Assembly (NCBI GenBank): GCA_963703945.1
Contig: CAVPGM010000005.1
Span: forward strand, 558,001 to 622,000
DNA: 64,000 nucleotides
Source of the DNA: JALORV01 sp963703945
GTDB lineage: Bacteria > Pseudomonadota > Gammaproteobacteria > Burkholderiales > Burkholderiaceae_F
Reading direction: 5' to 3'
Part shown: in pieces, positions 9,973 to 19,506 of the stretch
Layout: each line of letters begins with the position of its first letter
How positions within the stretch are numbered: position 1 is the stretch's first letter
Notes under the pieces: generated by a model
The model's input: the letters and a program-made list of their open reading frames with translations, nothing else
Told to the model about the DNA's origin: nothing
Databases searched by the model: none
Position numbers and translations under genes: made by a program

Positions 9973-10792
9973 ATGAGCTCCGCCATCGTCACGCACGATC
10001 CGGATCCTGGTCGGATTCAAGCCGATCGATGACCTGCACCGCGAATTCGAGGCCATCCTCGAGGCGCTCAACGATCCGGCCGAAGCCGACTACGGTGCGC
10101 ACCTGCTGGCGCTGCACGAACACCTGCTGCGCCACTGCGAGACCGAGGAACCGTTCATGCTGCAGGAGAACTATTCGCACTACGCGCGCCACAAGCGCGC
10201 GCACGAGCACCTGCTCGACTCGGTCTCGGACGTCCGCCGCAAGTTCGATGCCGGCGACATCGACGCGGTGCGCCGCTACTGCGGCCGACCTGATGAACTG
10301 GTTCGCGATCCACGCGTCATCAGAGGACGCCGAGCTGGCCGCATTCCTCAAGGGCAGTCGCCGCGTGAGTGCGGCAGCGGGGATCGCCGGTACGCGGTCG
10401 GCGTGCCGTCGATCGACGCGCTGCACGAGGAGTGCGCCGCATTGGTGCGCAAGCACTGGCGCACGCGCTGGCGCGCGGCTGCGGACGTGCAGGATGCGCT
10501 CGATGCGCTGCACGAACACCTGGTGCAGGCATTTCGCGCACGAGGAGTCGCTGATGGCGGCGACTCGATTTTCCGCCGACGGCGTGCCACCAGCGCGAGC
10601 ATGCCGTCGGTGCTCGAGGTCGTGGCCGAAGTGCAGAAGCGCTATGCGGCGGGAGATCGCGAGCCGGCCGCCCGGCTCGATGCCGCGATTCTCGAGTGGT
10701 TCGAACTGCACGCCGGCAGCATGGACGCGATGCTCGCGCAGTGGCTGCATGCGCCGCGCGCGGCGAGCCTGCACGTAGAGCCGAGTCTGTAG
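9973..10792 (+). CDS. Tandem bacteriohemerythrin-like protein (two hemerythrin domains), frame-disrupted
   Basis: Two hemerythrin-like units in one gene. Unit 1: IDDLHREFEAILEAL, LHEHLLRHCETEEPFM, HYARHKRAHEHLL and NWFAIHASSEDAELAAFL supply the His/Glu/Asp pattern that binds the di-iron centre (H...H-x3-E...H-x3-H...H-x4-D). Unit 2: IDALHEECAALVRKH, LHEHLVQ then HFAHEESLMAATRF, and WFELHAGSMDAML. Single-base shifts lie near 10010, 10285, 10370, 10530 and 10580. From ATG 9973 the corrected start resembles bacteriohemerythrin (GFKPIDDLHREF). Expected role: cytoplasmic O2 binding or sensing. Two units in tandem are less usual than one. Confidence 0.8.
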
Positions 10793-10826
10793 TCGGAAGA
10801 CGCCCGCAGTCTGAGGCAGCCCGCAC

Positions 10827-11958
10827 TCACGCCGTGCGGCGTTGCCTCATTTCGCGGCGGATCCAGTCGTGCAGGTGGATCATGCCGTCCTCGTGCGGCG
10901 TGTGATACGGACCCTCGTCGTCCTCGCCGGCCAGCCACAATGCGCGACGTCCACGATGCAGGCGGCGCGCAGATCTCTGCGTCCTCGGCGGCCGACTCCG
11001 CGTAGGCCGCCTGGTGCGCCTCGACGATCTGCCGCTCGAAGGCCTGCACTTCCTCGGGGTAGTAGAACTCGACGATATTGGTCGTGTGGTCCGGCGAGCG
11101 CGGGATCAGCGTGCTGACGACGAGCGCGTACGGATACCACTCGAGCATCACGTTCGGATACAGGATCGACCAGACGGTGCCGTACTTCGGCAGCGCGCCG
11201 CCCGAGTAGGCGAGGATCGTGTCGCGGTAGCGCTGGTAATTCGGCGACACCTGCGACTGCAGGCCGTCCTTGATGCCGAGGATCTGGTAGCTCCAGCGAT
11301 CGCCGAAGCCCCACTCGTAGTTGCCGGCGTCGACCCACTTCTGCAGGCCGGGGTGCATCGCCTCGACGTGATAGAGCTCGAGGAAGATCTCGAGGAATGT
11401 CTTCCAGTTGAACGGGCATTCGTCGACGATGACCTTGTCGAACACGTAATTCGAGTAGTCGTAGTCGGCGGCAAGCGGAAAGTCGGCGAGGTCGGCCACC
11501 GGGTCGCGCGGCCCTGCGAACAGCAGTCCGTGCCATTCCTTCAGCGGCGTCCGCGGCAGCGAGCACTCGGGTGTCTCGTCGAAGTCCGGCGCTCCGAGCA
11601 GCTTGCCGTCGAGGTCGTATGTCCAGCGATGCAGCGGGCAGACGATGTTCGTGATTGTTGCCGCGGCCGTCGAGCAGCAGGCCCTGGCGGTGGCGGCAGG
11701 TGTTCGACAGCAGGTTGACGCCGCTCGGCCCGTGCACCAGCACCTTGCCGTCGTCGGTCCACGGCAGCGTCTGTAGTCGCCGAGCTCCGGCACCATCATC
11801 CGGCTGCCGACGTAGTTCGGTCCGCGGTTGAACAGCAGCAGCATTTCCCGCTCGAACCAGGCGCGGTCGAAATAGGACGCGATCGGCAGCGGCGCCGTGC
11901 GCGCGAGCAGCGCGGCGTCGAGATTGGAGCGGCGCGAGATGGAGTCCGGGGCGTTCAT
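10827..11958 (-). CDS. Rieske-type ring-hydroxylating oxygenase, large subunit, frame-disrupted
   Basis: The Rieske [2Fe-2S] site reads NTCRHRQGLLLDGRG (one frame) and TNIVCPLHRWTYDLDG (next frame), that is C-x-H and C-x2-H. The catalytic domain has WKTFLEIFLELYHVEAMHPG, the mononuclear-iron E/D...H-x4-H site, followed by the substrate half to a corrected C-terminus MIHLHDWIRREMRQRRTA. Shifts lie near 11770, 11655 and 10960. These enzymes use an electron-transfer partner to hydroxylate or demethylate small substrates; no reductase or ferredoxin gene is adjacent and the substrate is unknown. Closest in layout to choline monooxygenase-like, single-type alpha subunits. Confidence 0.85.
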
Positions 11959-12036
11959 CGCAGGTAGACGAGGAAGAATCGGGACGGCAGAAAGTGCGGC
12001 GAATGACCGCGGTCGATCATACGCGTGCGCAGGGCT

Positions 12037-14672
12037 TCACTGCCCGCGGTTACCCGCGGTCGGCGATGCGGACGGCGCCGCTGCACGACCGAGCCACCCG
12101 TGTCGTAGGGCCCACTTCTCCAGTTCGACGCCGACGAAGACAGCGAGCGACAGCGCGCACGCCAGCGCCAAAGCGGACGGCGGCAGCCCCTGCGTTCCGA
12201 ACACAACCTGCAGCGCAGGCGTGTAGATCAGCGCCAGGTGCAGCGCTACGCTGGCCATGACCGCGGCGAGCAGCGGGCGATTGCTGCCGATACCGATCGT
12301 TAACAGGCTCTCACGCTCCGACCGGATCGCCATGACGTGTGCGAGCTGCGCGAAAGTGAGGACCGTGAACGTCATCGTCTGCGCGTGCACTCCCGCTTCG
12401 ATCGCCCAGTGGCAGGCATACAGGCTGACGCCGCCGATCAGCAGCCCGGCCCAGACGATGTGCTGCCACACGCCATGCGCGAAGACCGACTCGTCGCGCG
12501 GACGCGGAGGCCGCTGCATGACATTGGCCTCGGCCGGCTCGCTCGCGCAGTGCGAGCCCCGGCAGGCCATCGGTCACGAAATTGACCCACAGGATCTGGA
12601 TCGGCGTCAGCGGAAGCGGCAGGCCGAGCAGAGGGGCGAGGAAGATCGTCCAGATCTCGCCCGCGTTGCCGGCCATGACGAAGCGCACGAACTTGCGGAT
12701 GTTGTCGTAGATGCGGCGGCCCTCGCGCACCGCCTCGACGATCGTGGCGAAATTGTCGTCGAGCAGCACGAGGTCCGAGGCTTCGCGCGCAACGTCGGTT
12801 CCGCCGCGGCCCATCGAGACGCCGATGTCGGCCTTGCGCAGCGCCGGCGCATCGTTGACGCCGTCGCCGGTCATCGCGACGCATTCGCCGCGCGCCTGCA
12901 AAGCCTCGACGATCCGGATCTTCTGCGCCGGGTCGACGCGCGCGTAGACCCGTACGCGTGCGACACATTCGTGCAGTCCCGGCAGCGTCGAGCGCGGCGA
13001 GCTCTCTCCCGCTCATCGCCTGCGAACCGCTCTCGGCGATGCCGAGCGTGCGCGCAATGGCCAGCGCGGTCGCCGGGTGATCGCCCGTGATCATGATCGG
13101 CACGATGCCGGCGGCGCCGCATTCCGCCACGGCGCGCGCCGCCTCCGGGCGCGCCGCATCGATCAGCCCGACCAGCGCAACCAGTTCGAGCGCGTGGTGC
13201 AACCGGTCGATCGGCTCGTCGAGCCGCGCCGGACGAGCCGCCAGCGCCAGCACGCGCTGGCCGGCCGCTGCCAGTTGCTGCGCGCGCCGCTCCCATAGCG
13301 CCTGGTCGATGTTGATGCAGATCGGCAGCACCGATTCCGGCGCACCCTTGACCGTCAGCAGGGCGGCGTCGTCCGCAGCATGCAGCGTCGACATGCGCTG
13401 GGTGGACGAGTCGAACGGCAGTTCCGCGATGCGCGGGTTGAAGTCGCGCAACGCGTCGACGTCGACACCTGCTTCTGCAGCGGCCTCGACCAGCGCGGTT
13501 TCGGTCGGATCGCCGGCCCAGCGTCCTTCATGATCGCGCGTCGCGTCGCTGTTCAGCGCAAGGACCTGCAACGCGCGCGCTCGATCGGATTCATGCACGA
13601 GTTCGAGGCGATCGACGCGCAGCCGGTTCTCGGTCAGCGTGCCCGTCTTGTCGCTGCAGATCACGGTGACCGATCCGAGGGACTCCACGCACGGCAGTCG
13701 GCGCACGAGCGCGTGCGCACGCGACATCCGGTGCGCACCGAGTGCCAGCGCGATGGAAACCACGGCCGGCAGTGCTTCGGGAATCGCGGCCACCGCCAGA
13801 CTGACGGCCGTGAGAAACATCAGCGCCGCAGGTTCACCGCGCGCGAGCCCCGTGACGAAGATCACCGCGCAGATTGCGAGCACCAGCACGGCCAGCCTGC
13901 GCCCGAAACGCGCCAGCCTTGACTGCAGGGGTGTGGCCTGTTCGACCAGCGCATCGACCAGACGCGCGATGCCGCCGAGTTCGGTGTTTCCCGCGGTGGC
14001 GATCACGGCGCCGATGCCCCGGCCAGCGGTCACGAGGGTGCCCGCGTAGGCGAGGTTCTCGCGCTCCGCGAGCGGGGTGTCGGCCGGCAGCGTCACGGCG
14101 GCATTCTTGCCCGATGGTACCGACTCGCCGGTCAGCGCGGCCTCCTCGACGCGCAAGGCCGCGCTCTCGATCAGCCGCAGATCAGCCGGGACGCGCGCGC
14201 CGGCCTCCAGCCAGACGACGTCGCCAAGCACGAGGTCGGCTGCTTCGATGTCCTGGCGCACCCCGTCGCGGATGACCCGCGCGCGCGGAGCAGACAAGGC
14301 GCGCAACGCGGCCATCGCCTTCTGAGCGCGCCATTCCTGAGCGAAGCCCAGTACCGCGTTGAGCACGACGATCGCCAGGATCGCCGCCGCTTCGACCGGT
14401 TCGCCGATCGCCGCGGCCACCGCGGCAGCGACGAACAGCACGCCGATCATGAAGTCCGCGAACTGCCGGGCGAGCAACGCCAGTGCGCCAGGGTCGGCCG
14501 CGGCAGGCAACCGGTTCGGCCCGTCGCGCAACAGGCGCTCGGCGACTTCGGTGTCCGTCAGTCCGTCGCGTCGTGATGCGAAGGCCAGCAGTACCGCGTC
14601 TGGCTCTCGGGCGTGCCATGCGGACGCCGCGGTGACGGATAAAGCGGGAGCAGGGGAAGGGCTCGTCGTCAT
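12037..14672 (-). CDS. Cation-translocating P-type ATPase (P2/SERCA-PMA-like), frame-disrupted
   Basis: N-terminal cation-ATPase domain (WHAREPDAVLLAFASRRDGL), actuator LTGES (about residue 170), ion-binding helix with PEALP in AVAAIPEALPAVV (SERCA-type pumps have PEGLP), phosphorylation motif SDKTGTLTEN, KGAPE nucleotide-binding motif, and after a shift near 12980 the hinge MTGDGVNDAPALRKADIG. A second shift near 12545 leads into the C-terminal helices ending TAGNRGQ. No metal-binding N-terminal domain is present, so a Ca/Mg/H-type rather than Cu/Zn/Cd pump is likelier; the ion is not certain. It is transcribed divergently from the Cpx-like operon across a 160-bp gap. Confidence 0.88.
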
Positions 14673-14740
14673 CGGACCTTCGGGGCCAGCTTATTGACGC
14701 CTCCGCATCCGGTCCTGACCTGGGTCCAGAGAGGTGCCGA

Positions 14741-14755
14741 TTTACACATCTTTAC
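14741..14755 (-). promoter_or_regulatory. Perfect CpxR-type box (GTAAA-N5-GTAAA)
   Basis: On the minus strand the bases read GTAAAGATGTGTAAA, exactly the GTAAA-N5-GTAAA direct repeat known as the CpxR box. It lies 78 bp before the CpxP-like start and 69 bp before the P-type ATPase start on the other side, so it could serve either promoter. The next genes downstream encode an OmpR/CpxR-type regulator and its kinase, so autoregulation is a natural inference. Confidence 0.65.
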
Positions 14756-14832
14756 AACCAGCCAGCATGGGAGCAACGCGGCCGGCCTACAGTGCGTCGC
14801 ATGCCACTTCCTGGCGTTTCTGGGAGCACGCG

Positions 14833-15392
14833 ATGAGCGAACAGCAAGCACAACCCGGTACTACCACCTCCGCCGCGCCCGACAGGGCACGCCGCTGGAC
14901 ACTGATGGGCGCGGCCGTTGCGGCCGTCGCCGGCCTGGGCGCGTTTGCAGCGCACCGGCATGCATTCGCCGCCCCCATGGGATTCGGACATGGTCATGGT
15001 TGGGGCGGCTGGCACGGCGGCATGGGCGACATGGATCCCGCGGTCGCTGGCCAAACGGATCGATGCGATGGTCGCGTTCATGCTGGCCGATGTCGACGCC
15101 ACGCCAGAGCAGCGCGACCGCATCGCAGCCGTGCTGAAGGGTGCTGCCAACGACCTGCAGGCCAGCCGCAAGCAGCACATGCAGGCGCGGCGACAGTCGC
15201 TCGAGTTGCTGGCCGCACCGACCATCGACCGCGCGCAGCTCGAGAAGCTGCGTGTCGAGCAGATGCAGCTCGGCCGATTCGACCTCGCGCCGTATGCTGC
15301 AGGCGATGATGGACAGCGCCGAAGTGCTGAACGCCGAACAGCGCGCCAAGCTGGTCGAGCGCTGGCAGCGTCGCATGCCGCCGCGCCAGTAA
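14833..15392 (+). CDS. CpxP/Spy-like periplasmic protein, frame-disrupted
   Basis: From ATG 14833: a basic start, a hydrophobic helix (WTLMGAAVAAVAGLGAFAAH) as membrane-export signal, then a His/Gly-rich stretch (GFGHGHGWGGWHGGMGDMD) that may bind metal. In the next frame, SLAKRIDAMVAFMLADVDAT and PEQRDRIAAVLKGAANDLQA, and in the last frame LNAEQRAKLVERWQRRM: two LTPEQ-like repeats on long helices, as in CpxP, Spy and ZraP periplasmic chaperones/sensors. One-base shifts near 15036 and 15295. First gene of the operon with the regulator and kinase; a CpxR-type box precedes it. Likely senses envelope or metal stress and dampens the kinase. Confidence 0.75.
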
Positions 15393-15502
15393 TCCGCTCC
15401 TTCCTTCGCCGCGGCCCCGGCTCCCCCGAATCCGGCGGCCCCCCTCCTACCCGGCATTCACCGGCGGCCGCGGCACTCCATCCTGTCCAGTAGATTCGCG
15501 CC

Positions 15503-16199
15503 ATGCAGCGTCTGCTGATGATCGACGACGATGCGCGCCTCGCCGCGATGGTGCGCGACTATCTCGCCACCGTCCGGCTTCGTCGTCGACGTGGCGGGCA
15601 GACGTGACGACCGGGATCGCGACGCTGCGCGCGTATCCAGCCGGAGTTGCTGATCCTCGACCTGATGCTGCCCGACGGCGACGGACTCGACGTCTGTCGA
15701 AGGTTGCGTGCCGAGGGTTTCGGCACGCCGATCCTGATGCTGACTGCGCAGCGGCGACCCGATCGAACGCGTGATCGGACTGGAGATCGGCGCCGATGAC
15801 TACCTGCCGAAGCCCTTCGAGCCGCGCGAACTGCTCGCGCGCATCAAGGCGCTGTTGCGCCGCGCCGGCAACGTGACGGTCGCGGCTGGGCTGCGCTTCG
15901 GCCGGCTCGAAGTCGATCGCGCAGCGCGTGTCGTCCGCGTCGACGGCCAGATCGGCCGCTGACGTCGCATCAGTTCGAACTGCTCGTCCGCGCTGGCGGA
16001 ACGCGCCGGCCGTGTGCTGACGCGCGAACAGCTGATGGACATGGTGCGCGGAGAAACGCTCGAAGCCTTCGATCGCTCGATCGATGTGCACATCGCCCGC
16101 ATCCGGGCGGCGATCGAGGACGATCCGCGGCATCCGAGGCGGATCATCACGGTCCGCGGCGCCGGCTACGTCTTCGCGCGCGCACAGGATGGCGCGTGA
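15503..16199 (+). CDS. OmpR/CpxR-type response regulator, frame-disrupted
   Basis: Receiver domain: MQRLLMIDDDARLAAMVRDY with the acidic pair DD, phosphoacceptor LILDLMLPDGDGLDVC, and MIGLEIGADDYLPKPFEPRE with the conserved KP. DNA-binding winged helix: LTREQLMDMVRGETLEAFDR, SIDVHIARIRAAIEDDPR and IITVRGAGYVFA. Extra bases near 15570, 15595, 15640, 15755, 15950 and 15995 split it. Its TGA overlaps the GTG start of the sensor kinase (GTGA), so the pair is translationally coupled. CpxR-like identity is supported by the CpxP-like neighbour and the box at 14741. Confidence 0.85.
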
Positions 16200-17461
16200 A
16201 CCGCGCCCACTTCGGCCGCCATCGGCTGTACTGGCGGATCTGGTTCGCGATCCTGGCGACGGTCGCATTGTTCGCACTGCTGGCGGCAGGCGCCTGGCGG
16301 CGTTCGGCGAGCGTCCGCATCCGCCCAGCCTGACCGGATTGGCCGAACTTGCGGCCGAACTGCTGCCGCGGGCCGATGCGCCGGCGGACGAACAGCGGTG
16401 CCGCACTGGCGCGCTGGCACGAGCGGCTGGGAGCCGATTTCGCGCTGTATGCGGCAACGGGCGAACTCGTCGCCCGCACCAACGACGATCTCGCTGCGCC
16501 CGGGAAGACCGATTGGCGTGCACGACCACCACTTCATGACGCCGCGCGGACCGGCAATGGCGCTGCCGCTCGCAGACGGCCGGTCGTTGATCGTGCGGCG
16601 CGCGGGGCGGCCTTCACCGCCACCGGGTCCGGTGCTGACCTTCGCGCTGCTCGCACTGGGTATCGGTGTCGGCGCCTTTCCGGTCGTGCGCCGCCTGACA
16701 CGCCGGCTCGAACGGCTGCAGGCCGCGGTGACTGAGTGGGGCGCAGGCAATCTGGCCACGCGCGTCCCGGTCGAAGGCCGTGACGAAGTCGCACAGCTGG
16801 CTGCCAGCTTCAACGAGGCGGCGACGCGCATCGAGCAGCTGGTGGGCGTGCACAAGATCGTTGCTGGCCAATGCGTCGCACGAACTGCGCTCGCCGCTGG
16901 CGCGCATCCGCCTCGGCGTCGAACTGCTGACGACCGATCCAACCGCCGCGCGCCGCACGGAACTCGCGCGCGATATCGCCGAACTCGACCAGCTGATCGA
17001 CGAAATCCTGCTGGCGAGCCGACTCGAAGGGAGTGTGGCTCCGGTCCGCGAGCCGGTGGACTTCACCGCCGTCGTGGCCGAGGAGTGCGCACGGTCGAAC
17101 GTGCCGCTGCAGGCCAGTTGCCGCAAGCCTGACAGGCGATGCGCGCCTGCTGCATCGCCTCGTGCGCAACCTGCTGGAAAACGCCACGCGCTATGGCGGC
17201 GACCGCGTCGACGCTGAACTGCGCACGGTCGATGGGGGCATGGAATTTGACGTCCGTGACCGCGGTCCCGGCGTGCCCGAGTCGGAACGCGAGCGCGTGT
17301 TCGAGCCGTTTTATCGGGCGGCGGGCGCGAGCGAGGCGAGTGGCGGCGTCGGACTCGGACTGTCGCTGGTGCGGCAGATTGCACGCCAGCACGGTGGCGA
17401 GGTGCGCTGCCTGCCGCGTGACGGCGGCGGCAGCATCTTCCGCGTCACGCTGCCGCGCTAG
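16196..17461 (+). CDS. Sensor histidine kinase (CpxA-like), frame-disrupted
   Basis: Inner-membrane kinase. TM1 near residue 15 (YWRIWFAILATVALFALLAA), a periplasmic stretch, TM2 (VLTFALLALGIGVGAFPVV), a HAMP linker (RRLERLQAAVTEWGAGNLAT), the phosphoacceptor H-box NASHELRSPLARIRLG, and a HATPase domain with N-box RNLLENATRYGGD, G1 DRGPGVP, F-box FEPFYRA and G2 GVGLGLSLVRQIA. Frame shifts fall near 16300, 16400-16530, 16860 and 17130. GTG 16196 overlaps the regulator stop. With the CpxP-like gene it forms a three-gene stress-response operon. Confidence 0.87.
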
Positions 17462-17475
17462 GCGAGGCTCAGCCG

Positions 17476-17637
17476 CTCAGCCAGCCTTCGGCGCGGGCGC
17501 GCGCAGCGGCCTCGCGGCGGCGCGATCCCCTGTTCGTAGAGATCGGACCAGCGAGTCTCGTCCAGCATCTCGTGGGATCGCATCACGCTCCAGCCGAGTT
17601 CGGCACAGACTGCGGCCAGCCACTCGAAGTAGGTCAT
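17476..17637 (-). CDS. Small hypothetical protein
   Basis: From ATG 17637 the frame reads MTYFEWLAAVCAELGWSVMR and continues SHEMLDETRWSDLYEQGIAP. As read it runs on to 17458 with an arginine-rich tail; a one-base correction in GCGCCGCCGCGAGG gives a more natural end REAAARARAEGWLSG at 17476, about 54 residues. I do not recognise the family. It lies just downstream of the zinc metallopeptidase on the same strand, with a gap of 8 bp. Confidence 0.45.
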
Positions 17638-17645
17638 CGCCGCGG

Positions 17646-18509
17646 TCAGATGGCGGCCTCGAAGGTGTTGCAGGCGGAGATCTGTCCGCTCTTCATGCCG
17701 GTCATGAACCAGCGCATGCGCTGCTCGGAACTGCCGTGCGTGAAGCTGTCCGGCACTACGCGCCCCTGCGTCTGACGTTGTATTGTGTCGTCGCCGATCG
17801 CAGCCGCGGCGCGCATCGCCTCTTCGACATCGCCGGCTTCGAGCAGGTTGCGGTTCTGTGCGTGGTGCGCCCACACGCCGGCAAAGCAGTCAGCCTGCAG
17901 CTCCAGCCGAACCGACAGCGCGTTGTACTGCGTCTCGCTCATGCGGCGCCGGAAGTCGTCCATCTTCTGCATGATGCCGAGCTGGTTCTGCACGTGATGG
18001 CCGACCTCGTGCGCGATCACGTAGGCCTGAGCAAAATCACCCGGCGCGCGGAAACGATCGCGCAGCGCCTGGTAGAACTGCAGGTCGATGTAGACCTTCT
18101 GGTCGAGCGGGCAGTAGAACGGACCCATCGCCGTCTGGCCGGTTCCGCACGCTGTCGGCGTCGCGCCGGTGAAGAGGACCAGCGTCGGATCGCGGTAGGT
18201 GCGACCGAGCTGCTGGAACAGCGTGCCCCAGGTCTTCTCGGTATCGGCCAGTACGCCGGAGACGAAGCGACCCATCTCGTCGGCCGGCGCGCCGACCTTG
18301 CCCTGCACTTGCTGCCGCGGAGACTGCGCGTTCTGCACGGTTTCCACCGTGCTCGCGAGACCGAGGATGACGCGCGGGTCGATGCCGAACAGCATGCCGA
18401 CCACGACCAGTATCACCATCCCCAGTCCGCCGCCGACGATGCCCTTGCCGCCGATCGACATCCCACGGCGGTCCTCGACGTTCGAACTGCCCGGTCCTTC
18501 GATGCGCAT
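17646..18509 (-). CDS. Neutral zinc metallopeptidase, YpfJ/KPN_02809 family
   Basis: Intact 287-residue protein. One transmembrane helix near residues 20-45 (GLGMVILVVVGMLFGIDP), then a catalytic domain with the zinc motif AYVIAHEVGHHVQNQLGI (HExxH, residues about 170-190) and downstream LELQADCFAGVWAHHAQN, which supplies the third ligand region of this family. Predicted membrane-anchored metallopeptidase; physiological substrate unknown. Length matches the family. Confidence 0.93.
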   Translation of the reverse strand: MRIEGPGSSNVEDRRGMSIGGKGIVGGGLGMVILVVVGMLFGIDPRVILGLASTVETVQNAQSPRQQVQGKVGAPADEMGRFVSGVLADTEKTWGTLFQQLGRTYRDPTLVLFTGATPTACGTGQTAMGPFYCPLDQKVYIDLQFYQALRDRFRAPGDFAQAYVIAHEVGHHVQNQLGIMQKMDDFRRRMSETQYNALSVRLELQADCFAGVWAHHAQNRNLLEAGDVEEAMRAAAAIGDDTIQRQTQGRVVPDSFTHGSSEQRMRWFMTGMKSGQISACNTFEAAI

Positions 18510-18558
18510 GATCGCCCCCGCGTGTCCGTGCGGGGGCTAGCTTAAACCGCACGACGGA

Positions 18559-18988
18559 CTACTGATAATGATCGCGCTCGTGCTCGTAATAGTGTCTTGC
18601 ATGCCCGGGCGGGATCCGGTAGCTGGCGTGCTGTCCGTGCGGCCCGTAATAAGGCGGCTCATAGACGCGCGGGGTAGGCACATAGGGGTAGGGGCGCGGA
18701 TAGACGACACGCGGAACGACGACCACCGGGCGCCGGATAGATCACGCGCGGCGGCGGAACGTAAACCGGGGCAGGTACGTAGACCGGCGCGGGCGCGTAC
18801 ACGGGGTATGCCGGCGCCGGGACGTAGACCGGCGCAGGGGTGATCACCGGCCCGTAGAACGGCGCACCGACGCGGATTCCAAAGTCCGGCGTGCTGACGC
18901 TGAATGACACCCCGCCATTGGCTTGAGCGGCACCCAGCGGCGCGAGCGTGGCCACGGCAAAGGCCGCAAAGAACAGAGCTTTTTTCAT
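18559..18988 (-). CDS. Secreted Pro/Tyr/Val-rich repeat protein, frame-disrupted
   Basis: A clear signal peptide (MKKALFFAAFAVATLAPLGA then AQA) is followed by repeats of the type PAPVYVPAP and PPPRVIYPAP. One single-base shift near 18720-18735 separates this from a continuing repeat frame that ends YRIPPGHARHYYEHERDHYQ. About 142 residues after correction. Such proteins are exported and of unknown role, found in many betaproteobacteria. Its Shine-Dalgarno is inside a perfect hairpin (see 18994). Confidence 0.7.
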
Positions 18989-18993
18989 GGTGT

Positions 18994-19013
18994 TCTCCTG
19001 GTGTTACAGGAGA
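18994..19013 (-). promoter_or_regulatory. Hairpin sequestering the Shine-Dalgarno
   Basis: On the minus strand TCTCCTG pairs perfectly with CAGGAGA across a TAACAC loop. AGGAGA is the ribosome binding site, ending 5-6 bases before ATG 18988. Folding would hide the site, so this may be an RNA-thermometer or other translational switch for the Pro-rich protein. Inference from sequence only. Confidence 0.5.
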
Positions 19014-19080
19014 TCCAACGCACGGCGCCGAGTGGCCGTCGACGGCCACTCGTATCAAGGTGTAACGAAGGGCGGGACGC

Positions 19081-19416
19081 TTAACGCCGCGGCAGGCGCA
19101 GCACGCGTACGCCTCCGCGATCGCACGGACGGTCGGCGTAAGTGACGCTGCCGTCGACTTCACAGCGAAAAACCGTGATTGCGGCAGTGCCCCTGCGTTC
19201 AGGCGTAGCCGCAGGCAACGCGACCGGGAAAGCTGATGCAGCTTCGGGCATCGCGGCCCACGCGGGAGGGCCGACCTCGCCGCCGCCGAAACTGGCCAGC
19301 GGCTGCAGGATCAGTACGAGGTACCAGAGCAGCGCCGCAACGATGGCGCCCGAAACAAGCAGGCTCAGAAACCTCAGGGACAGGTCAAACTGGGGATCGG
19401 ATGTGGCGACGAGCAT
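19081..19416 (-). CDS. Membrane-anchored protein with DUF4124-like tail
   Basis: A 111-residue protein with one hydrophobic helix at about residues 13-38 (LRFLSLLVSGAIVAALLWYL), a Pro/Ala-rich linker, and a C-terminal VFRCEVDGSVTYADRPCDRG that resembles the core of DUF4124 (a short beta-rich module with a cysteine pair, usually followed by a longer tail). Topology suggests an N-in anchor with the cysteine-containing part in the periplasm. Function unknown. Confidence 0.7.
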   Translation of the reverse strand: MLVATSDPQFDLSLRFLSLLVSGAIVAALLWYLVLILQPLASFGGGEVGPPAWAAMPEAASAFPVALPAATPERRGTAAITVFRCEVDGSVTYADRPCDRGGVRVLRLPRR

Positions 19417-19506
19417 TGCGACGGCTGAAGTGAAACTTCGCCATTATCGCCTATCAGCCGACCGACCGCCCGAAGAAGGCCTCTACACGATACCCGGTGG
19501 GCGGTA

